DNA of 64,000 bases from Plasmodiophora brassicae (GCA_036867785.1 CP145409.1:930001-994000); one strand, 5' to 3'. Shown: positions 21,572 to 32,760, numbered from the stretch's first letter. The notes: generated from the sequence alone by a model not told the origin. Made by a program: numbers and translations.

Positions 21572-24301
21572 CGATGGGTAGCGAAGCCGCCTTCGTCGAC
21601 GTGACAAGGGTGGGCGTCGGCAACGGGCGCCTGGGTGCGACCTCGGCTGATCTCCAATGGGTCCTCTCCTCCGTGGTCGGGTCGGGATCACGCAGTGGCC
21701 TCTGATTCCCCTGCATCAGACGGCAACGCTTGGCGTTCAGACACGATTGGACCTGACGCCCGCGCAGCTGGAGCAAAGAGTTCTTAATTCTGCACGCGTC
21801 AAAGCCACCGTGACACGCATCGTTTCAGAGGGAATCATGAACGAACGGTGTGACGCATAGTGATGTGGCCTTGGCCGGCGCAATGCTCATTGGTTGCGGC
21901 AGAGCTTGTAGAGAGTGTACTCGCCAAGTGCTCAATGAGATGGCTGCGACTGTCAAACCCGCTCTTCTATATCCACTAGGTTTAGGTGCGCGTCAACTTC
22001 TACGTCAGTCCAGTTCACTGGTATTGCCTATTACGACACACTCATTATCCGCACCGCCTATTAGGCAATCTGTATCGGGGTGGCATTAATGTGAACAAGG
22101 ACGGTATTGAACGCGTTAGTTCCGTACGATTTTGATGGGCAAGGCGGTCGCTGCTGACGCTTGTCAACAGATCAAGACAGCTTTGAAGTCTGGCCCCGTC
22201 ATCCTCCTTCCAACCCATCGTTCGCACATGGACTACGTTCGTCTTTGGATCCCCTATGTTATCTCGTGGTTTATAGCTCACTTTACGCAATATGCACAGA
22301 TAGCCATTCAGTTTGCAGCGGTCGCCAACCAGCTACCAGTTCCATTTGTAATTGCTGGTATCTGGCGTCTGTCTCTCGAGCAATTTGCTTTCGTGACAAT
22401 GGTTGCCAAGGTGACAACCTGAACTTCCCCATTATTGGGAGGATTTTGAAGAGTGCTGGTGCTGTTTTCATCCGTCGCCGATTCGGGTCTGATCAGATCT
22501 ACTGGGCGGTTTTTACCGAATACCTGTCCCTGCTCCTGCAGTCCGGCTGCATGCTGGAATGCTTTATTGAAGGCGGGCGCAGCAGGTCAGGGAAGTCCAT
22601 TGCGCCCAAGTCAGGTTTCCTTGAGGTCCTGCCCGTGACTGTGCTTCAAAACGGTTGCTGAATGCCATTGACGATAGGTTATCGCGCAATTAGTGTTAGA
22701 AGGCGTCGTTCCAGACGTAACCTTGGTGCCGATTGGCATTTCATACGATCGCATGGTAGTACAAGTAGTGGATATCTTTGTACTTGTTGACCCGCAGTAT
22801 GCAGGTTGAGGGGAAATCATTCGTGCGGGAGCTGCTTGGGAACAGCAAGGAGAAGGAGTCTCTGTTCGGGTTTCTTCGTGCAGCGAAAGAGGTCGTCAAA
22901 CTTCATCTGGGTTCCATTGATGTACGCGCTGCTTCACAAGTTGACTCAAACATGCGACTGTTAACGCCTTTGTTGCGCTCTAGTTAGCAATCAGCGACAA
23001 GTTTATCAGCCTGCGTTCGTACTTGGGCATGTGCAAGCATCAACTCTCAGGACCGTCTGCGAAACGTAGCAGGGCCCTAACGTTGGCCACGCTGTCATAC
23101 ACGGCCCTATACGAAGCTGACGTTGCTACAGTGGTCACAGTATGTTTCTTTGTATCCTGGCAATACTCCGACTTGCCGTTGCTCAGGTGTTACCCCACAG
23201 GCCTCTTCGCTTGTCGCTTCTGTTCTGCTGACAAGCCGCACTCGTGGCATTCAAAGAACTGTCTCGAACCTGCATCAACGTGTCTCGCGACCGAAGCTTC
23301 TAACGGTGTTTGTCCAGGTCGTCATTGATCGAGTCACTCAGCTCGTAGAAGACCTGAAAAGGCGCGGGGCACGTCTGTCCCACCTACTTCAGACGGAACC
23401 GATTGCGTTGGTTGTCGATGGTGCCATTGCAATGTTTGGAAGGCTCGTCACCTTGCGCAATGGTGTTATCTCCGGGTTGGTGCGCTCATGATAGCATCAC
23501 CCTACAGAGGGCAGCTGACCGACGAATAATCAGATACTGGTTCGCTGAATCGTTGGAATTGGGCATATACCGCAACGCCGTTATCCATTGGTGGGTTGCA
23601 GAGGCGTGTGTTGCCGTTGCCCTTGTTGCAGATCATAGGCATCGGAACCTTGATGTGAGCCGAAATGTCAACTCTCGGTACCCATGTACAAACTAAACGT
23701 TACGTTACAGTTTGGTGGGAAGCAGCAATCCCATGGCGTGTCCAGAAGTGGGCTCCTCGAGAGGGTCCGTTTCGTTAGCCAACTGATGAAAACCGAGTTT
23801 GTGTTCAAGCCGACGTTTAACATTGAAGAAAACTTCCGCGACGTCACCGCCTCCTTGATTGCAAAGTCATCGCCTGATTATCACCCTTTGGCTCCTTATC
23901 GTTGACAGGCTGCTCTTTGTAGGAGGTTCCTTGGAGAAAACAGTGACGGTTCGCTGTGCGTCGACGAAAGAGGGATCAAATACTTTTCGTTTCTCTGCAT
24001 GCTTATCTGGCCGCTTATCGACACGTACTGGTCCTGTTGCATGACGTTGATGAAGCTACCGAAGGGTGCCATTATTGACGCCAGCGCCTTGACTGCGAAG
24101 GCTAGCGTCGAAGCCGAACAGTTCTTCTACAAGGGTATACCTCATAGTCGGCGCGGTGAACCTTGCCTTTTAAAGTTGGTCGCCTGCTTAGGTGAGGTGG
24201 CGTTCTACGAAAGCGTCTCTACAGACTGCGTTCGCCAAGCGTTCAAGTGGTTCGAGGTCAAGAAGATTCTGCTAGCGCAACCAGTTATCGAGGTCCAGTA
24301 G
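21572..24301 (+). CDS. GNPAT/PlsB-type glycerolipid acyltransferase
   Basis: Acyltransferase of the GPAT/DHAPAT family. The catalytic HxxxxD motif is in PVILLPTHRSHMDYVRLW. Downstream are FPIIGRILKSAGAVFIRRRF, QIYWAVFTEYLSLLLQ and the substrate motif CFIEGGRSRSGK, then PDVTLVPIGISYDR. This order (GAVFIRR, YWAVFTEY, EGxRSRSxK) matches peroxisomal DHAP acyltransferase, the first step of ether-lipid synthesis, more closely than mitochondrial GPAT. The C-terminal half is weakly conserved, as in relatives, and ends KKILLAQPVIEVQ. Many short introns. The start is approximate: ATG at 21572 (MGSEAAFVDVTR) or 21657. No terminal peroxisome signal was seen. Confidence 0.8.
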
Positions 24302-24548
24302 CGTGCTATCATCGACACCCGTGTTGTTTACTTGGCTCCCTAGGAAAACAAAGCTTCGAAAGCATCCCAACTACTGCGTCTGGGGCCTGAATACGAACCG
24401 CCAGGAGGGAAAGGCAGCTGCAACGAACGTTTGAAACAGCTGGCGGACACGATCGCAGAGTATCGTGCCGATGCCCCTCAAACACAGAGACGCCCGTTCT
24501 CGTTGGCATCCCGCATGTGACAAGCATATTCCCACGCTGTACTTCGGT

Positions 24549-25568
24549 CTATTTATCAATACGATCTCGTTCGAGCTTCGCTTTCCGATGGTTGTTGATA
24601 GCATTAATCTCAGTCGGCATGTCGGGAACAGGCGTTAGCACATAGGTGTCGATTTGGGGTGACAGTTGCACCAGAAACATTGCCTAGTCACAACTCCATT
24701 ATCGTGCACCGAAGTCTTACACAATATGCGCTCCCACCTCGACTTCGATATCGTAAACACGTTCGAGTATGTCCTTGTATAGATTCAGCTGAATCGAGTA
24801 CCTGCCGAGGTGTAAGTAAGGCATACGAATATCACAGTCTCGTCACGTATACTTTGAGTATGATGTATCGGGAACTTTCGAGATGGGCTGGAACGCACGC
24901 TTGCCATAGGATGGCGCGTCGGGAGATAGCGCCTTGGTCGTGCGCTTCCAGTCGTACATAATGACCGAGTTCGTCGCCGCCCCAGGCATAATACAGTCCA
25001 CGGTTCCAGCAATGAGAAGCTCTGGCTGACAGTATCGGGCAAGTTGAATGGATAGCCGGCAACCGTTCGTAGACTAGGCACGTACATCGACAATGCGGGT
25101 TTCTGCGAGAACCGGATCTTGGAATGGGCCAGCGTTATTGACGAACTCGGCGAACTGGTTCCTCGTCTGCTCATCAATCCCGTCGAACGCGTTGTCATCG
25201 CCGTTCCAGTACCGTTCGATGGCGGCATGCAGCGAGGTCCCTGAAGTGGCGGCACGTAGGCCCTTGGAGCTCCACAGGGCCTTGATCGCATGGCGCTCCA
25301 GACCGTAGTACTTGGAGGACGGGTCCTTCTGCCAGCGATCGAAGTACGAATCCAGGACAGCATCGGCGTCGAACTTTGGGAAGTACGACGCCACGTGCGT
25401 CGTCACGGACGTGCACAGGCGTCCCTGCCAGGAATACGAATGCTTCCTGGCGCGGAACTCGATCTGCTCATGACGGCTGCGCAGCCGACCGGCCCACTCC
25501 GCACAGGGCGCCGCTGTTCTCCCGGCGACCTTGTTCGCCACTGCCGTCGCTACCCTGTTTGCCGCCAT
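24549..25568 (-). CDS. PD-(D/E)XK family exonuclease
   Basis: Nuclease of the RecB/lambda-exonuclease fold. The N-terminus (MAANRVATAVANKVAGR, no acidic residues, several Arg) resembles a mitochondrial presequence. The fold reads HSYSWQGRLCTSVTTHVASY, FPKFDADAVLDSYF, GTSLHAAIERYWNG, then IAGTVDCIMPG and IMYDWKRTTK (the D and DxK catalytic pair) and RYSIQLNLYKDILE (the QxxxY motif). It ends DTYVLTPVPDMPTEIN and a basic tail. At least two short introns split the middle. Similar nucleases occur in large DNA viruses, phages and as eukaryotic MGME1. A role in organelle DNA upkeep is inferred from the N-terminus only. Confidence 0.78.
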
Positions 25569-25718
25569 CGTCGCCCAGCGTAGCAGGCGGCAGGCCCGAC
25601 ACGCGCCGCCCACCCCGTTCGATCTGCGGGGTCCGCTACCGCTATCGCTGTTGCCAGACGTGGACGACGTCGCATCAGTTGGCTGTCGCAAACGGGTGTT
25701 GTAGAACCGTAGTGAGCG

Positions 25719-26681
25719 TCAGTGTGCCGACAGCGTTGACGCGTTATCGAGATCGGAGTTAATCCCGAGGTTGTACAGGGACAGGCGGGTATGCAGCCTG
25801 GCCATCGTGAGCTCAGCCCGGTCGACGGTGTCCCAGCTTGCATGGCTTTCGACACTGCGTTTGTCGAATTGTTCGGCCTGGATCGCACTCGCAGGGCTCT
25901 GGTCGCTCGTGGCAGACTGGTAGTCAGTCGTATCGCTCGCCAACGTATCTGACTGGAGTTCGAGAGTGGGGCCGCCAGTCGAGATAATGCTGGTCAGGGC
26001 GACATCGGCATGGCAACTTTCGTCAGCCAATCGCGCTGCTGGAGCACTGACGTCTGCATTCCCTGTCGACTCGGATTCGACAATTGGATACGGCATGTTA
26101 GGACCCCATTCGCGGTGGTCAAACATCCAACTGGAGGCCGTCGTTGGCGAAAGCTGGTCATCACCATTGGGGTCGCAGCCAACGAACTCAGGAGCATCCG
26201 AACAGACGGACAGTGAACAGGCGCTGGAATCGCTGGCAGCGGCGCAGTTTGAGCAATTGCTGACCGTAGAATAGAGCGACGAGTGCCGATAGCGATGAAT
26301 AAATGAATCGAGGTCATATCCGTCGCCATTGGACTCCGAAGTTCCACTTCGGTCGACCAATTCCCGATCAGAGTCCGACTCCGGCTCGCCGTCGACGTAG
26401 TAACGGGGATGCTGCTGGGCGTCACCGGTGGGTTCTCGTGGAGACACAGGGGAATAGGGTTGTACGGCAGGAGCCGTGCGTTGCCCAAATTTCAGGTGGA
26501 GTTTCTTGAACCATTTCCGTTTCGGTGCTGCGGTGTTGGTCGAACGTTCACCGCGGCGGCACAGCAGATGTCGCGACGCGGCAGCCTTCAGCGATTCGAG
26601 CCAGGTGCCGACTCCGGCATCGACCAGAAGCAGCAGAAACGAAACGACGACAACCGCCCGAACCACAGCGAAGCGATGCAT
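25719..26681 (-). CDS. Secreted orphan protein, Ser/Asp-rich
   Basis: Intronless, 320 residues from the ATG at 26681, chosen because it opens a strong signal peptide (MHRFAVVRAVVVVSFLLLLV). The mature part begins WLESLKAAASRHLLCRRGE, then a basic KRKWFKKLHLKFGQR stretch, and is otherwise low-complexity: Ser, Asp, Thr and Ala-rich with scattered Cys (SNCSNCAAASDSSACSLSVC). No membrane span or known domain. It could be a secreted effector or extracellular structural protein. Its stop lies 150 bp upstream of the nuclease start on the same strand. Confidence 0.6.
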   Translation of the reverse strand: MHRFAVVRAVVVVSFLLLLVDAGVGTWLESLKAAASRHLLCRRGERSTNTAAPKRKWFKKLHLKFGQRTAPAVQPYSPVSPREPTGDAQQHPRYYVDGEPESDSDRELVDRSGTSESNGDGYDLDSFIHRYRHSSLYSTVSNCSNCAAASDSSACSLSVCSDAPEFVGCDPNGDDQLSPTTASSWMFDHREWGPNMPYPIVESESTGNADVSAPAARLADESCHADVALTSIISTGGPTLELQSDTLASDTTDYQSATSDQSPASAIQAEQFDKRSVESHASWDTVDRAELTMARLHTRLSLYNLGINSDLDNASTLSAH

Positions 26682-26711
26682 GCGGTGGACGTCTGAGAGT
26701 GTTAAACGGAC

Positions 26712-26758
26712 GGCCACTGGGCAATGCGCAATGGCCACTGGGCAATGGGCAATGGGGA
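26712..26758. repeat. Short GGCAATG-type tandem repeat
   Basis: Two copies of a unit of about 22 bp, containing ggccactgggcaatg followed by a further caatgg echo, lie immediately upstream of the secreted orphan protein start. They may be promoter elements or simple slippage products. Confidence 0.7.
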
Positions 26759-27140
26759 ACTTGTGGGGTGGTTCGGCAACGGACGCGCGTATTACGTAGG
26801 AAGGCGTTTGGCTGGCAAAACATGGCTCGGCAGCGCTGTGCAGCCGCCGAATTCCGGTTTTGGCAGGGGCTCCTCCTGATCGGCCATGGACCTCACGGCG
26901 CTCACCAAACAAGACCTGCGTCAGGCCTGTACGCCAGGTTCGATATGAAAGTGCCGATGATGTACTATGCACAAAATGATACTGTGCACAATAGGCATTT
27001 CAGTTGCGCTACCTCGTCACGATGAACCTGCCGGACACGAGTTAATATTAGTATTACTTTGTGCAGTCGTCGCCGATCGGCAAGCGAGGCGATGCTTCTA
27101 GACGTCGGCTGCGTCCAGCCCAATCATCGTGCGATTCCGC

Positions 27141-27146
27141 AAAAAA
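27141..27146 (-). terminator. Pol III T-run terminator for tRNA-Asn
   Basis: On the minus strand a run of six T follows the tRNA 3' end after three bases, the expected RNA polymerase III terminator. Confidence 0.8.
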
Positions 27147-27149
27147 TCA

Positions 27150-27223
27150 CGTCCGAGCCCGGGCTCGAACCGGGAACCTCACGATTAACAGTCGTACGCG
27201 CTGACCAGTTGCGCCACTCAGAC
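27150..27223 (-). tRNA. tRNA-Asn (GTT)
   Basis: 74 nt including the discriminator G. The acceptor stem GTCTGAG pairs with CTCGGAC over seven base pairs (one G-U). The anticodon loop is CTGTTAA, giving GTT. The T arm CCCGGTTCGAGCCCGGG is perfect, supplying a good B box, and the D arm contains AACTGGTCAGC. There is no intron and CCA is not encoded, as usual for eukaryotes. Confidence 0.96.
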
Positions 27224-28284
27224 ATCTTCCGGTTTTCAATGCCCTGTGTGTCCGATTGATCCCAGATCTGCTACACATTGACAGAGACAGCTGCTACCTA
27301 CCTTACGTATTGCGTCGCCAGCACCAAATGAAACTCCTGCGGTGAATTTGCGCCACACGCGAAGTGCGCGTCTTCGGTTGATTTTCCGATCCGGTGCCCC
27401 GAAACCCGATCCGCCGAGGTCAGTTCGGTCGTTACGGTTACCAATTGCGAGTCTTCATGTCAGCGCCCATGCGCACGCTGGAGGATGTCACGTTCCTGTT
27501 GGAGTTCAGGATAATAACTGTTCGGGACTTCACGGGCAACAAGGCGGCTCCTGTTATCGAGCCAAGCTGGAAGGTTTGTGACACAGGTCTGGGAGAAAGT
27601 TAGCGGGTGGATCCAAGGCGAGGCCGTATTCGACGAGGACCGCTACGTGAGCTGGTTGGAAACGGCCGGCGTCCGTCGAGGACCTTGACAAGTACGTCCT
27701 GCTACGCGACGAGAAGCAGAAGAGAACATTCTATCCCGAATCTCACCGAACAGAAGACGCCAAGCAGTGCGCGAGATCGCGTCTGGCATCTGAATGTGCA
27801 CAGATATTCCATGTCTGTCAGTTCGCGCGGAGCTGTATCGGCGACTGAAGCACCGGTGCCTCGAAGCCGAGCAAGATCGCGCGGGCGCGGCAGCTACCGC
27901 TGTAGTGGCGGCGCGGGCGCGGACGCTGCAGCAGCTCCACCCGGAGGCGTTCAAGGTCAACTGGTCTCAATGGGCGATGTGGATAGAGTCCATGCCCCTT
28001 CACGTTCGAGACGGTAAATCTCGGACATGGAATATCTGTGCACATTCAGATGCCAGACGCGATCTCGCGCACTGCTTGGCGTCTTCTGTTCGGTGAGATG
28101 CGGGATAGAATGTTCTCTTCTGCTTCTCGTCGCGTAGCAGGACGTACTTGTCAAGGTCCTCGACGTCGGACGCCGGCCGTTTCCAACCAGCTCACGTAGC
28201 GGTCCTCGTCGAATACGGCCTCGCCTTGGATCCACCCGCTAACTTTCTCCCAGACCACCCCCACAACTAAGTCAACTGTTCCGC

Positions 28285-28370
28285 ATGGCGCCGATTGATT
28301 CCTCAGCTGCTGTCATGGCGAATCTCAAGACCGCCTTCCGCGCCAACGTGGAGCTGGGTGACCTACGGTA
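28285..28370 (+). other. Orphan exon-like stretch within element
   Basis: Between arms A and B lies an ATG frame reading MAPIDSSAAVMANLKTAF, then RANVELGDLR, followed by a plausible gtaggtgt donor. It looks like the first exon of a gene, possibly the element's own or a host gene cut by the insertions. No continuation was found. Confidence 0.35.
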
Positions 28371-28591
28371 GGTGTGGCGGTGGAGGCTCCCGAGATTTGC
28401 CGTCTCGAACGTGAAGGGGCATGGATCCTATCCACATTGCCCATTGAAACCAGTTGACCTCGAACGCCTTGAACTCCGGGTGGAGCTGCTGCAGCGTTCG
28501 CGCCCGCGCCGCCACTACAGCGGTAGCTGCCGCGCCCGCGCGATCTTGCTCGGCTTCGAGAAGCCGGTGCTGAAGTCGTCTAGGCTCTTGT

Positions 28592-28954
28592 TTACATGCT
28601 CGTGGAGCGCCTGGATGAGTCTGAGGCGACACAAATATTGGGACGCTCCTCCGGTGTAAGGAAGTGCAACCCGCCGTCTCGGTATTCCTTGTCAGCGCAT
28701 GCCATTTCACCCGGTCTCAGGAGAGGTACCAAAGTTTCGCGAGCCAATTTGATGTCGGGCCACGGTCCAGCAGGAACGCCACCCGCAATGTGTACGATAC
28801 GCGACGTACCCAGAGCGAGAGCGACTTGGTATCGTAACCCTGCATGTTTAAGCTTATGCGAGACGATCGTCTTGATAACCACCCAGGACCAGTAGCGGAA
28901 GGTCTTCTCAGTCACACTGAAGACGCGGCATCCGACCTCCGGGACTTCTCGCAT
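28592..28954 (-). pseudogene. DDE transposase fragment, reverse copy
   Basis: Reads FRYWSWVVIKTIVSHKLKHA, then GLRYQVALALG, GGVPAGPWPDIKLAR and LLRPGEMACADKEYRDGG. The ACADKEYR block carries the second catalytic Asp and follows the DDE_Tnp_4 pattern (KGYRG-like). The upstream catalytic Asp region is missing, so this is the C-terminal half only. Confidence 0.75.
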
Positions 28955-29260
28955 AAGCCTAAACGTGCAGGTTACGGTACCAAGTCGCTCTCGCTCTGGG
29001 TACGTCTGCTGGACCGTGGCCCGGCATCAAACTGGCTCGCGAAACCTTGGTACCTCTCCTTAGACGACCGTGACGGCGGGTTGCACTGCCTTACACCGGA
29101 GGAGCGTCCCAATAATCAACGCGAACGTTGCCAGAATCGTCAGATCAGACTCATCCAGGCGCGCCACGAGCACGTAAACAAGAGCCTCAGCATGCTCGGG
29201 AAGATGTTCGGGGTAACAGCCAGCTGCATCGGCTTGCGTCTGTTGCGTGTGCTATGCTAA
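28955..29260 (+). pseudogene. DDE transposase fragment, forward copy
   Basis: A second copy of the same transposase in the opposite direction. It retains GTKSLSLWVRLLDRGPASNW, then CLTPEERPNN, and the terminal helix RLIQARHEHVNKSLSMLGKM, typical of the end of IS5/Harbinger-like transposases. Relative to the reverse copy it lacks the internal piece holding the GGVPAG and ADKEYR blocks, so it cannot be active. Confidence 0.75.
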
Positions 29261-29551
29261 CGCAGCTGAACTTAATCGAAGAACCATTGATCGACACCCG
29301 CGTCTTGCTATGTCGCGGTTAGTATCCAAGGTCATTATATACTTCCCGCGTATGCCGAAAAGTGTGGAACAACGAAAACCCGTTGCATCGAACGTCCAGA
29401 TACATCGTTAGAATAGAAAATTGTACATTTCCCGCAGCTTCCTGTATTAACATAAATTATTTACAAAGGTCAACGCCAGTCGGCCTATCGAGCGTGCTTG
29501 GTGTCTGGCAGTACGTGTCTTCCGATCAGTTTCACTTCCGTTTGACGGCTA

Positions 29552-30212
29552 TTACACATGCTTACCTGTGGTAGTATCAGGCCCACCTTGTTCACCATCA
29601 ACAGCCGTGTTATCATCGTCCACATCAGCGTCAATATACGAGATGTCCCGCTCGCTGTACCACTGAAACGATGGCAGCCGCTCCACTAGCTTGACCTTTC
29701 GCATAAGCGCCTTCGCCTTCTGATCGCATTCCATCTCATTCCGCTGCCATTGCTTCCAGATCGCTTCGTTCGAGCACGGTATGTCGTATTCCACTGATTC
29801 CTTGTGGGCGCGAAGCCTCTTCGCCCATCTGGCGCCTCGCCGCATTACCCGACGGTGATGTGCGCGCCTCACAAAATGCGGTGCTTGGTCACCCTTCCTT
29901 CTCACCTTCGTCTTCCTATATTGTCCTGTTCACCTTTGTGTCATACGCGGCTCATCCCGGTCTCGTCAAGAAAAATCTCCAGTTCTCAATCATCTTTTAT
30001 TCTTTCATTCTCAGTTGCCTGTTTCGCATCATGTATACGATCGAGGTGGTCACCGCCCCGCTATCCACGGTAGATTGTTTCGACAGAGATGTCATGATTG
30101 ACCTCGCTCGCACATGGCAGGCGTTCATGATTGCAGTTGAGAAATCATCGCGTGACACGTTTATCGGGTGCAACTGGGCCCTATCGTCCGTTATCCGGCT
30201 CAAATCGGGCAC
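29552..30212 (-). CDS. Hypothetical basic protein, at least two exons
   Basis: Not recognised. The upstream frame reads HPINVSRDDFSTAIMNACHV, then RARSIMTSLSK and VYMMRNRQLRMKE. The downstream frame reads a very basic HHRRVMRRGARWAKRLRAHK stretch, then NEAIWKQWQRNEMECDQKAK, LVERLPSFQWYSERDISY and an acidic VDDDNTAVDGEQGG tail. An intron of unknown exact ends must lie around 29900-30000. The composition suggests a nucleic-acid-binding or structural protein. An upstream exon (EAKLEEAEDETW) near 30250 may belong. Confidence 0.4.
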
Positions 30213-30289
30213 CCAGCCTGTTACGGCCAGGTCTCGTCCTCTGCCTCCTCTAATTTGGCTTCGTGATTCCTAACCATTCATCTTACCGG

Positions 30290-30602
30290 GATTCGTCGTC
30301 TTCCGCCTTCGACAGTCAGGCGAAGGATACACGTTGTGCGTTTCGGGCCGTTGCGGAGATCTCAGGCAACCTGACGTGATGCGATTTCCATCTCTTACCT
30401 GCCTGCCTTTGGGACGTATTTGATTGGTTCTTCCATCACTTCAACCACCGACCGATCATTTTAACCCCATGAAGATGATGGGTCCGGAACCGCGAAGCAA
30501 CACGGACAAGGTCTTGTACTCGGACAGCACTCAAGGCTGGAACCAAATATTATGGGTGTATTGGCCACGTAGTTACATTGGTGGCTAGAGGTCGCCGTAC
30601 GT
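30290..30602. other. Intergenic, 3' flank of HSP70
   Basis: No gene recognised. It probably holds the HSP70 3' UTR and the 5' flank of the hypothetical gene. Confidence 0.5.
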
Positions 30603-32573
30603 TTAGTCGACTTCTTCGACAACAGGTCCACGGCCACCTGCCGACCCGGGCATCGATCCGGTCGGGCCACACCGCCCGTTGCCGCTGTTGCCAGCGTGCT
30701 GCTTGGCGAGGATCCCGTTGCAGAACTGCTCCATCTCGCGCTGCTTGGCTTGCAACTCTTCAACACTGGCCGTTTCGCCGTGCTGGTCGAGCCAGGCGGT
30801 CGCCTCGCGCACCGCCCCGTCGAGCTGGTCACGATCCACCTGCGCTATGGACTCGCCTTGTTCAGCGATCATGTTGCGGATGCTGTAGACGTAATTCTCG
30901 GCGTGGTTCTTCGCCTCGACACGCGCCCTGTGGGCGTCGTCGTCAGCCTTGTACTTCTCGGCCTCCCGAACCATCTTCTCGATGTCGGCGTTGGACAGGC
31001 GCGACTTATCGTTGGTGATGGTGATCTTGTGCGACTTGCCGGTCGACTTGTCCTCGGCGCTGACATTCAGGATGCCGTTGGCGTCGAGGTCGAACGTGAC
31101 CTCGATCTGGGGCACACCACGTGGCTTCGGCGGGATGCCCGTCAGCTGGAACTTGCCCAGCAGGTTGTTGTCCCTCGTCCGCGATCGCTCTCCTTCGAAG
31201 ACCTGAATGTCGACCGCGGGCTGATTGTCGGCGTACGTCGAGAAGGTCTGCGTCTTCTTGCACGGGACGGTGGTGTTCCTCGGGATCAGCGTCGTCATGA
31301 CGCCGCCGGCCGTCTCAATGCCCAGCGACAGCGGCGCCACGTCCAGCAGGAGCAGGTCGTTCGCCTGACCCGTTGCCGTTCCCGTCAGGATGGCCGCCTG
31401 GACAGCCGCCCCGAATGCCACCGCCTCGTCCGGGTTGATCGACTGGCACAAGGTCTTCCCGCCAAAGTACGACGACAGCATGGCCTGGATCTTGGGGATC
31501 CGCGTCGACCCGCCGACCAGGACCACCTCGTCGACCTGCGACTTGCTGATGCCCGAGTCCTTCAGCACCTGGTCCACCGGGCCCAGGCACTTGTCGAACA
31601 GGTCCTGGCACAGCGCCTCGAATCGCGCCCGAGTGATCGTCGAGCTGAAGTCGGCCCCGTCGTGCAACGAATCGACTTCGATCGTGGCCTGCGTCGACGA
31701 CGACAGGGCGCGTTTCGCCTTCTCACATTGCGTTCGCAGGCGACGAAGAGCGCGCTGGTTGCCGGTCAGGTCGGCGCCGCGGTTCTTGCGTTTGAATTCG
31801 TCCACGAAGTGCTGCACGAGGCGGTCGTCGAAGTCCTCGCCGCCCAGGTGCGTGTTGCCGGCCGTGGCCTTCACTTCGAAGACGCCGCCGTCCATCGTCA
31901 GCAACGACACGTCGAACGTGCCGCCGCCCAGGTCGAAGATCAGGACGTTGTGCTCGCCGGTCTGGCGGGACCCGGGGTTGCCCTTGTCCAGGCCGTAGGC
32001 GATGGCCGCTGCCGTCGGCTCGTTGATGATACGGAGGACGTTGAGGCCAGCAATGCGGCCGGCGTCCTTCGTGGCCTGCCGCTGAGCGTCGTTGAAGTAG
32101 GCCGGGCAGGTGATGACAGCATCGGTGACGGGTTGGCCCAGGTACGCCTCTGCCGTCTCCTTCATCTTGGTCAGGACCATCGACGAGATCTCCTCCGGCT
32201 TGAACAGCTTCGTCTGGCCCTGGTGCTCGACCTTGATGACTGGGCGCCCAGCATCGCCTTCGACAACGGCGAACGGCCACAGCTTGCGATCCGACTGAAC
32301 GGTCGGGTCGGCGAACTTGCGACCGATCAGACGCTTGGCATCGAAGATCGTGTTGGTCGGGTTCCGAGCCGCCTGGTTCTTGGCGGCGTCGCCGATCAGG
32401 CGTTCGGTGTCAGTGAACGCCACCCAGGACGGCGTTGTGCGGTTGCCTTGGTCGTTGGCGATGATCTCAACGCTCCCGTTCTTCCAGACGCCAACACAGG
32501 AATACGTCGTTCCCAGGTCGATACCGATAGCAACCTTGTTGCTGTTGTTGCTGTTGCTCTTATTGTTCGTCAT
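30603..32573 (-). CDS. HSP70: Cytosolic heat-shock protein 70
   Basis: Intronless chaperone of 656 residues. A polar Asn/Ser-rich start ([13 protein letters not shown]) leads into signature 1 [16 protein letters not shown]. Signature 2 is [17 protein letters not shown] and signature 3 is [13 protein letters not shown]. The nucleotide-binding domain spans about residues 13-395 and the substrate domain follows. The C-terminal Gly-rich lid ends VVEEVD, the EEVD TPR-co-chaperone anchor marking the cytosolic class. The long frame on the opposite strand is an artefact of codon bias. Heat-shock elements lie upstream. Confidence 0.98.
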   Translation of the reverse strand: MTNNKSNSNNSNKVAIGIDLGTTYSCVGVWKNGSVEIIANDQGNRTTPSWVAFTDTERLIGDAAKNQAARNPTNTIFDAKRLIGRKFADPTVQSDRKLWPFAVVEGDAGRPVIKVEHQGQTKLFKPEEISSMVLTKMKETAEAYLGQPVTDAVITCPAYFNDAQRQATKDAGRIAGLNVLRIINEPTAAAIAYGLDKGNPGSRQTGEHNVLIFDLGGGTFDVSLLTMDGGVFEVKATAGNTHLGGEDFDDRLVQHFVDEFKRKNRGADLTGNQRALRRLRTQCEKAKRALSSSTQATIEVDSLHDGADFSSTITRARFEALCQDLFDKCLGPVDQVLKDSGISKSQVDEVVLVGGSTRIPKIQAMLSSYFGGKTLCQSINPDEAVAFGAAVQAAILTGTATGQANDLLLLDVAPLSLGIETAGGVMTTLIPRNTTVPCKKTQTFSTYADNQPAVDIQVFEGERSRTRDNNLLGKFQLTGIPPKPRGVPQIEVTFDLDANGILNVSAEDKSTGKSHKITITNDKSRLSNADIEKMVREAEKYKADDDAHRARVEAKNHAENYVYSIRNMIAEQGESIAQVDRDQLDGAVREATAWLDQHGETASVEELQAKQREMEQFCNGILAKQHAGNSGNGRCGPTGSMPGSAGGRGPVVEEVD

Positions 32574-32652
32574 GACGTTTCTTACGTGTGCACTTGCTGC
32601 AGTGTGATTTCCTCAATGGCGTGAGGGGTCTCGCGGCTCTCGTTTGTGTACC

Positions 32653-32760
32653 CTTCGGAATATTCCCAAGAACATTCTTCCGAATGTTCGCGCGACGATA
32701 GGAACATTCTTTGAATACGAACGTCACGCGGAGGGCTAAATAATCAAGAACATTCGGAAC
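32653..32760 (-). promoter_or_regulatory. Heat-shock element cluster of HSP70
   Basis: Upstream of the HSP70 start are alternating nGAAn/nTTCn pentamers: around 32654-32690 (TTCGGAATATTCC, GAACATTCTTCCGAATGTTC), at 32702-32712 (GAACATTCTTTGAA) and at 32748-32759 (GAACATTCGGAA). These match binding sites for trimeric HSF. An AT-rich stretch at 32734-32745 could serve as a TATA-like element on the minus strand. Confidence 0.85.

Larger units (their letters stand above)
27586..29260. mobile_element. Decayed, opposed DDE transposon copies
   Basis: A cluster of inverted duplications. Arm pair A is 27586-27816 against 28027-28254, pair B 27843-28024 against 28384-28572, pair C 28584-28862 against 28952-29200. 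Pair C encodes two diverged copies of the same DDE-superfamily (IS5/Harbinger-like) transposase in opposite directions. Pairs A and B encode an accessory or N-terminal region (RLEAEQDRAGAAA and the helix after it). The arrangement suggests repeated insertion of one family in opposite orientation and later loss of segments. None looks able to move. Ends and target duplications were not found. Confidence 0.8.

Noticed and set aside
29860-30273. Plus-strand ORF with a hydrophobic start (FYSFILSCLFRIMY) and EVVTAPLSTVDCFD
   Set aside because: It overlaps a minus-strand frame with better protein-like composition, and no domain is seen. Kept open only as a weak alternative.
30696-32624. A 642-codon plus-strand frame opposite HSP70
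   Set aside because: A known artefact of GC3-rich HSP70 genes; it has no domain of its own.
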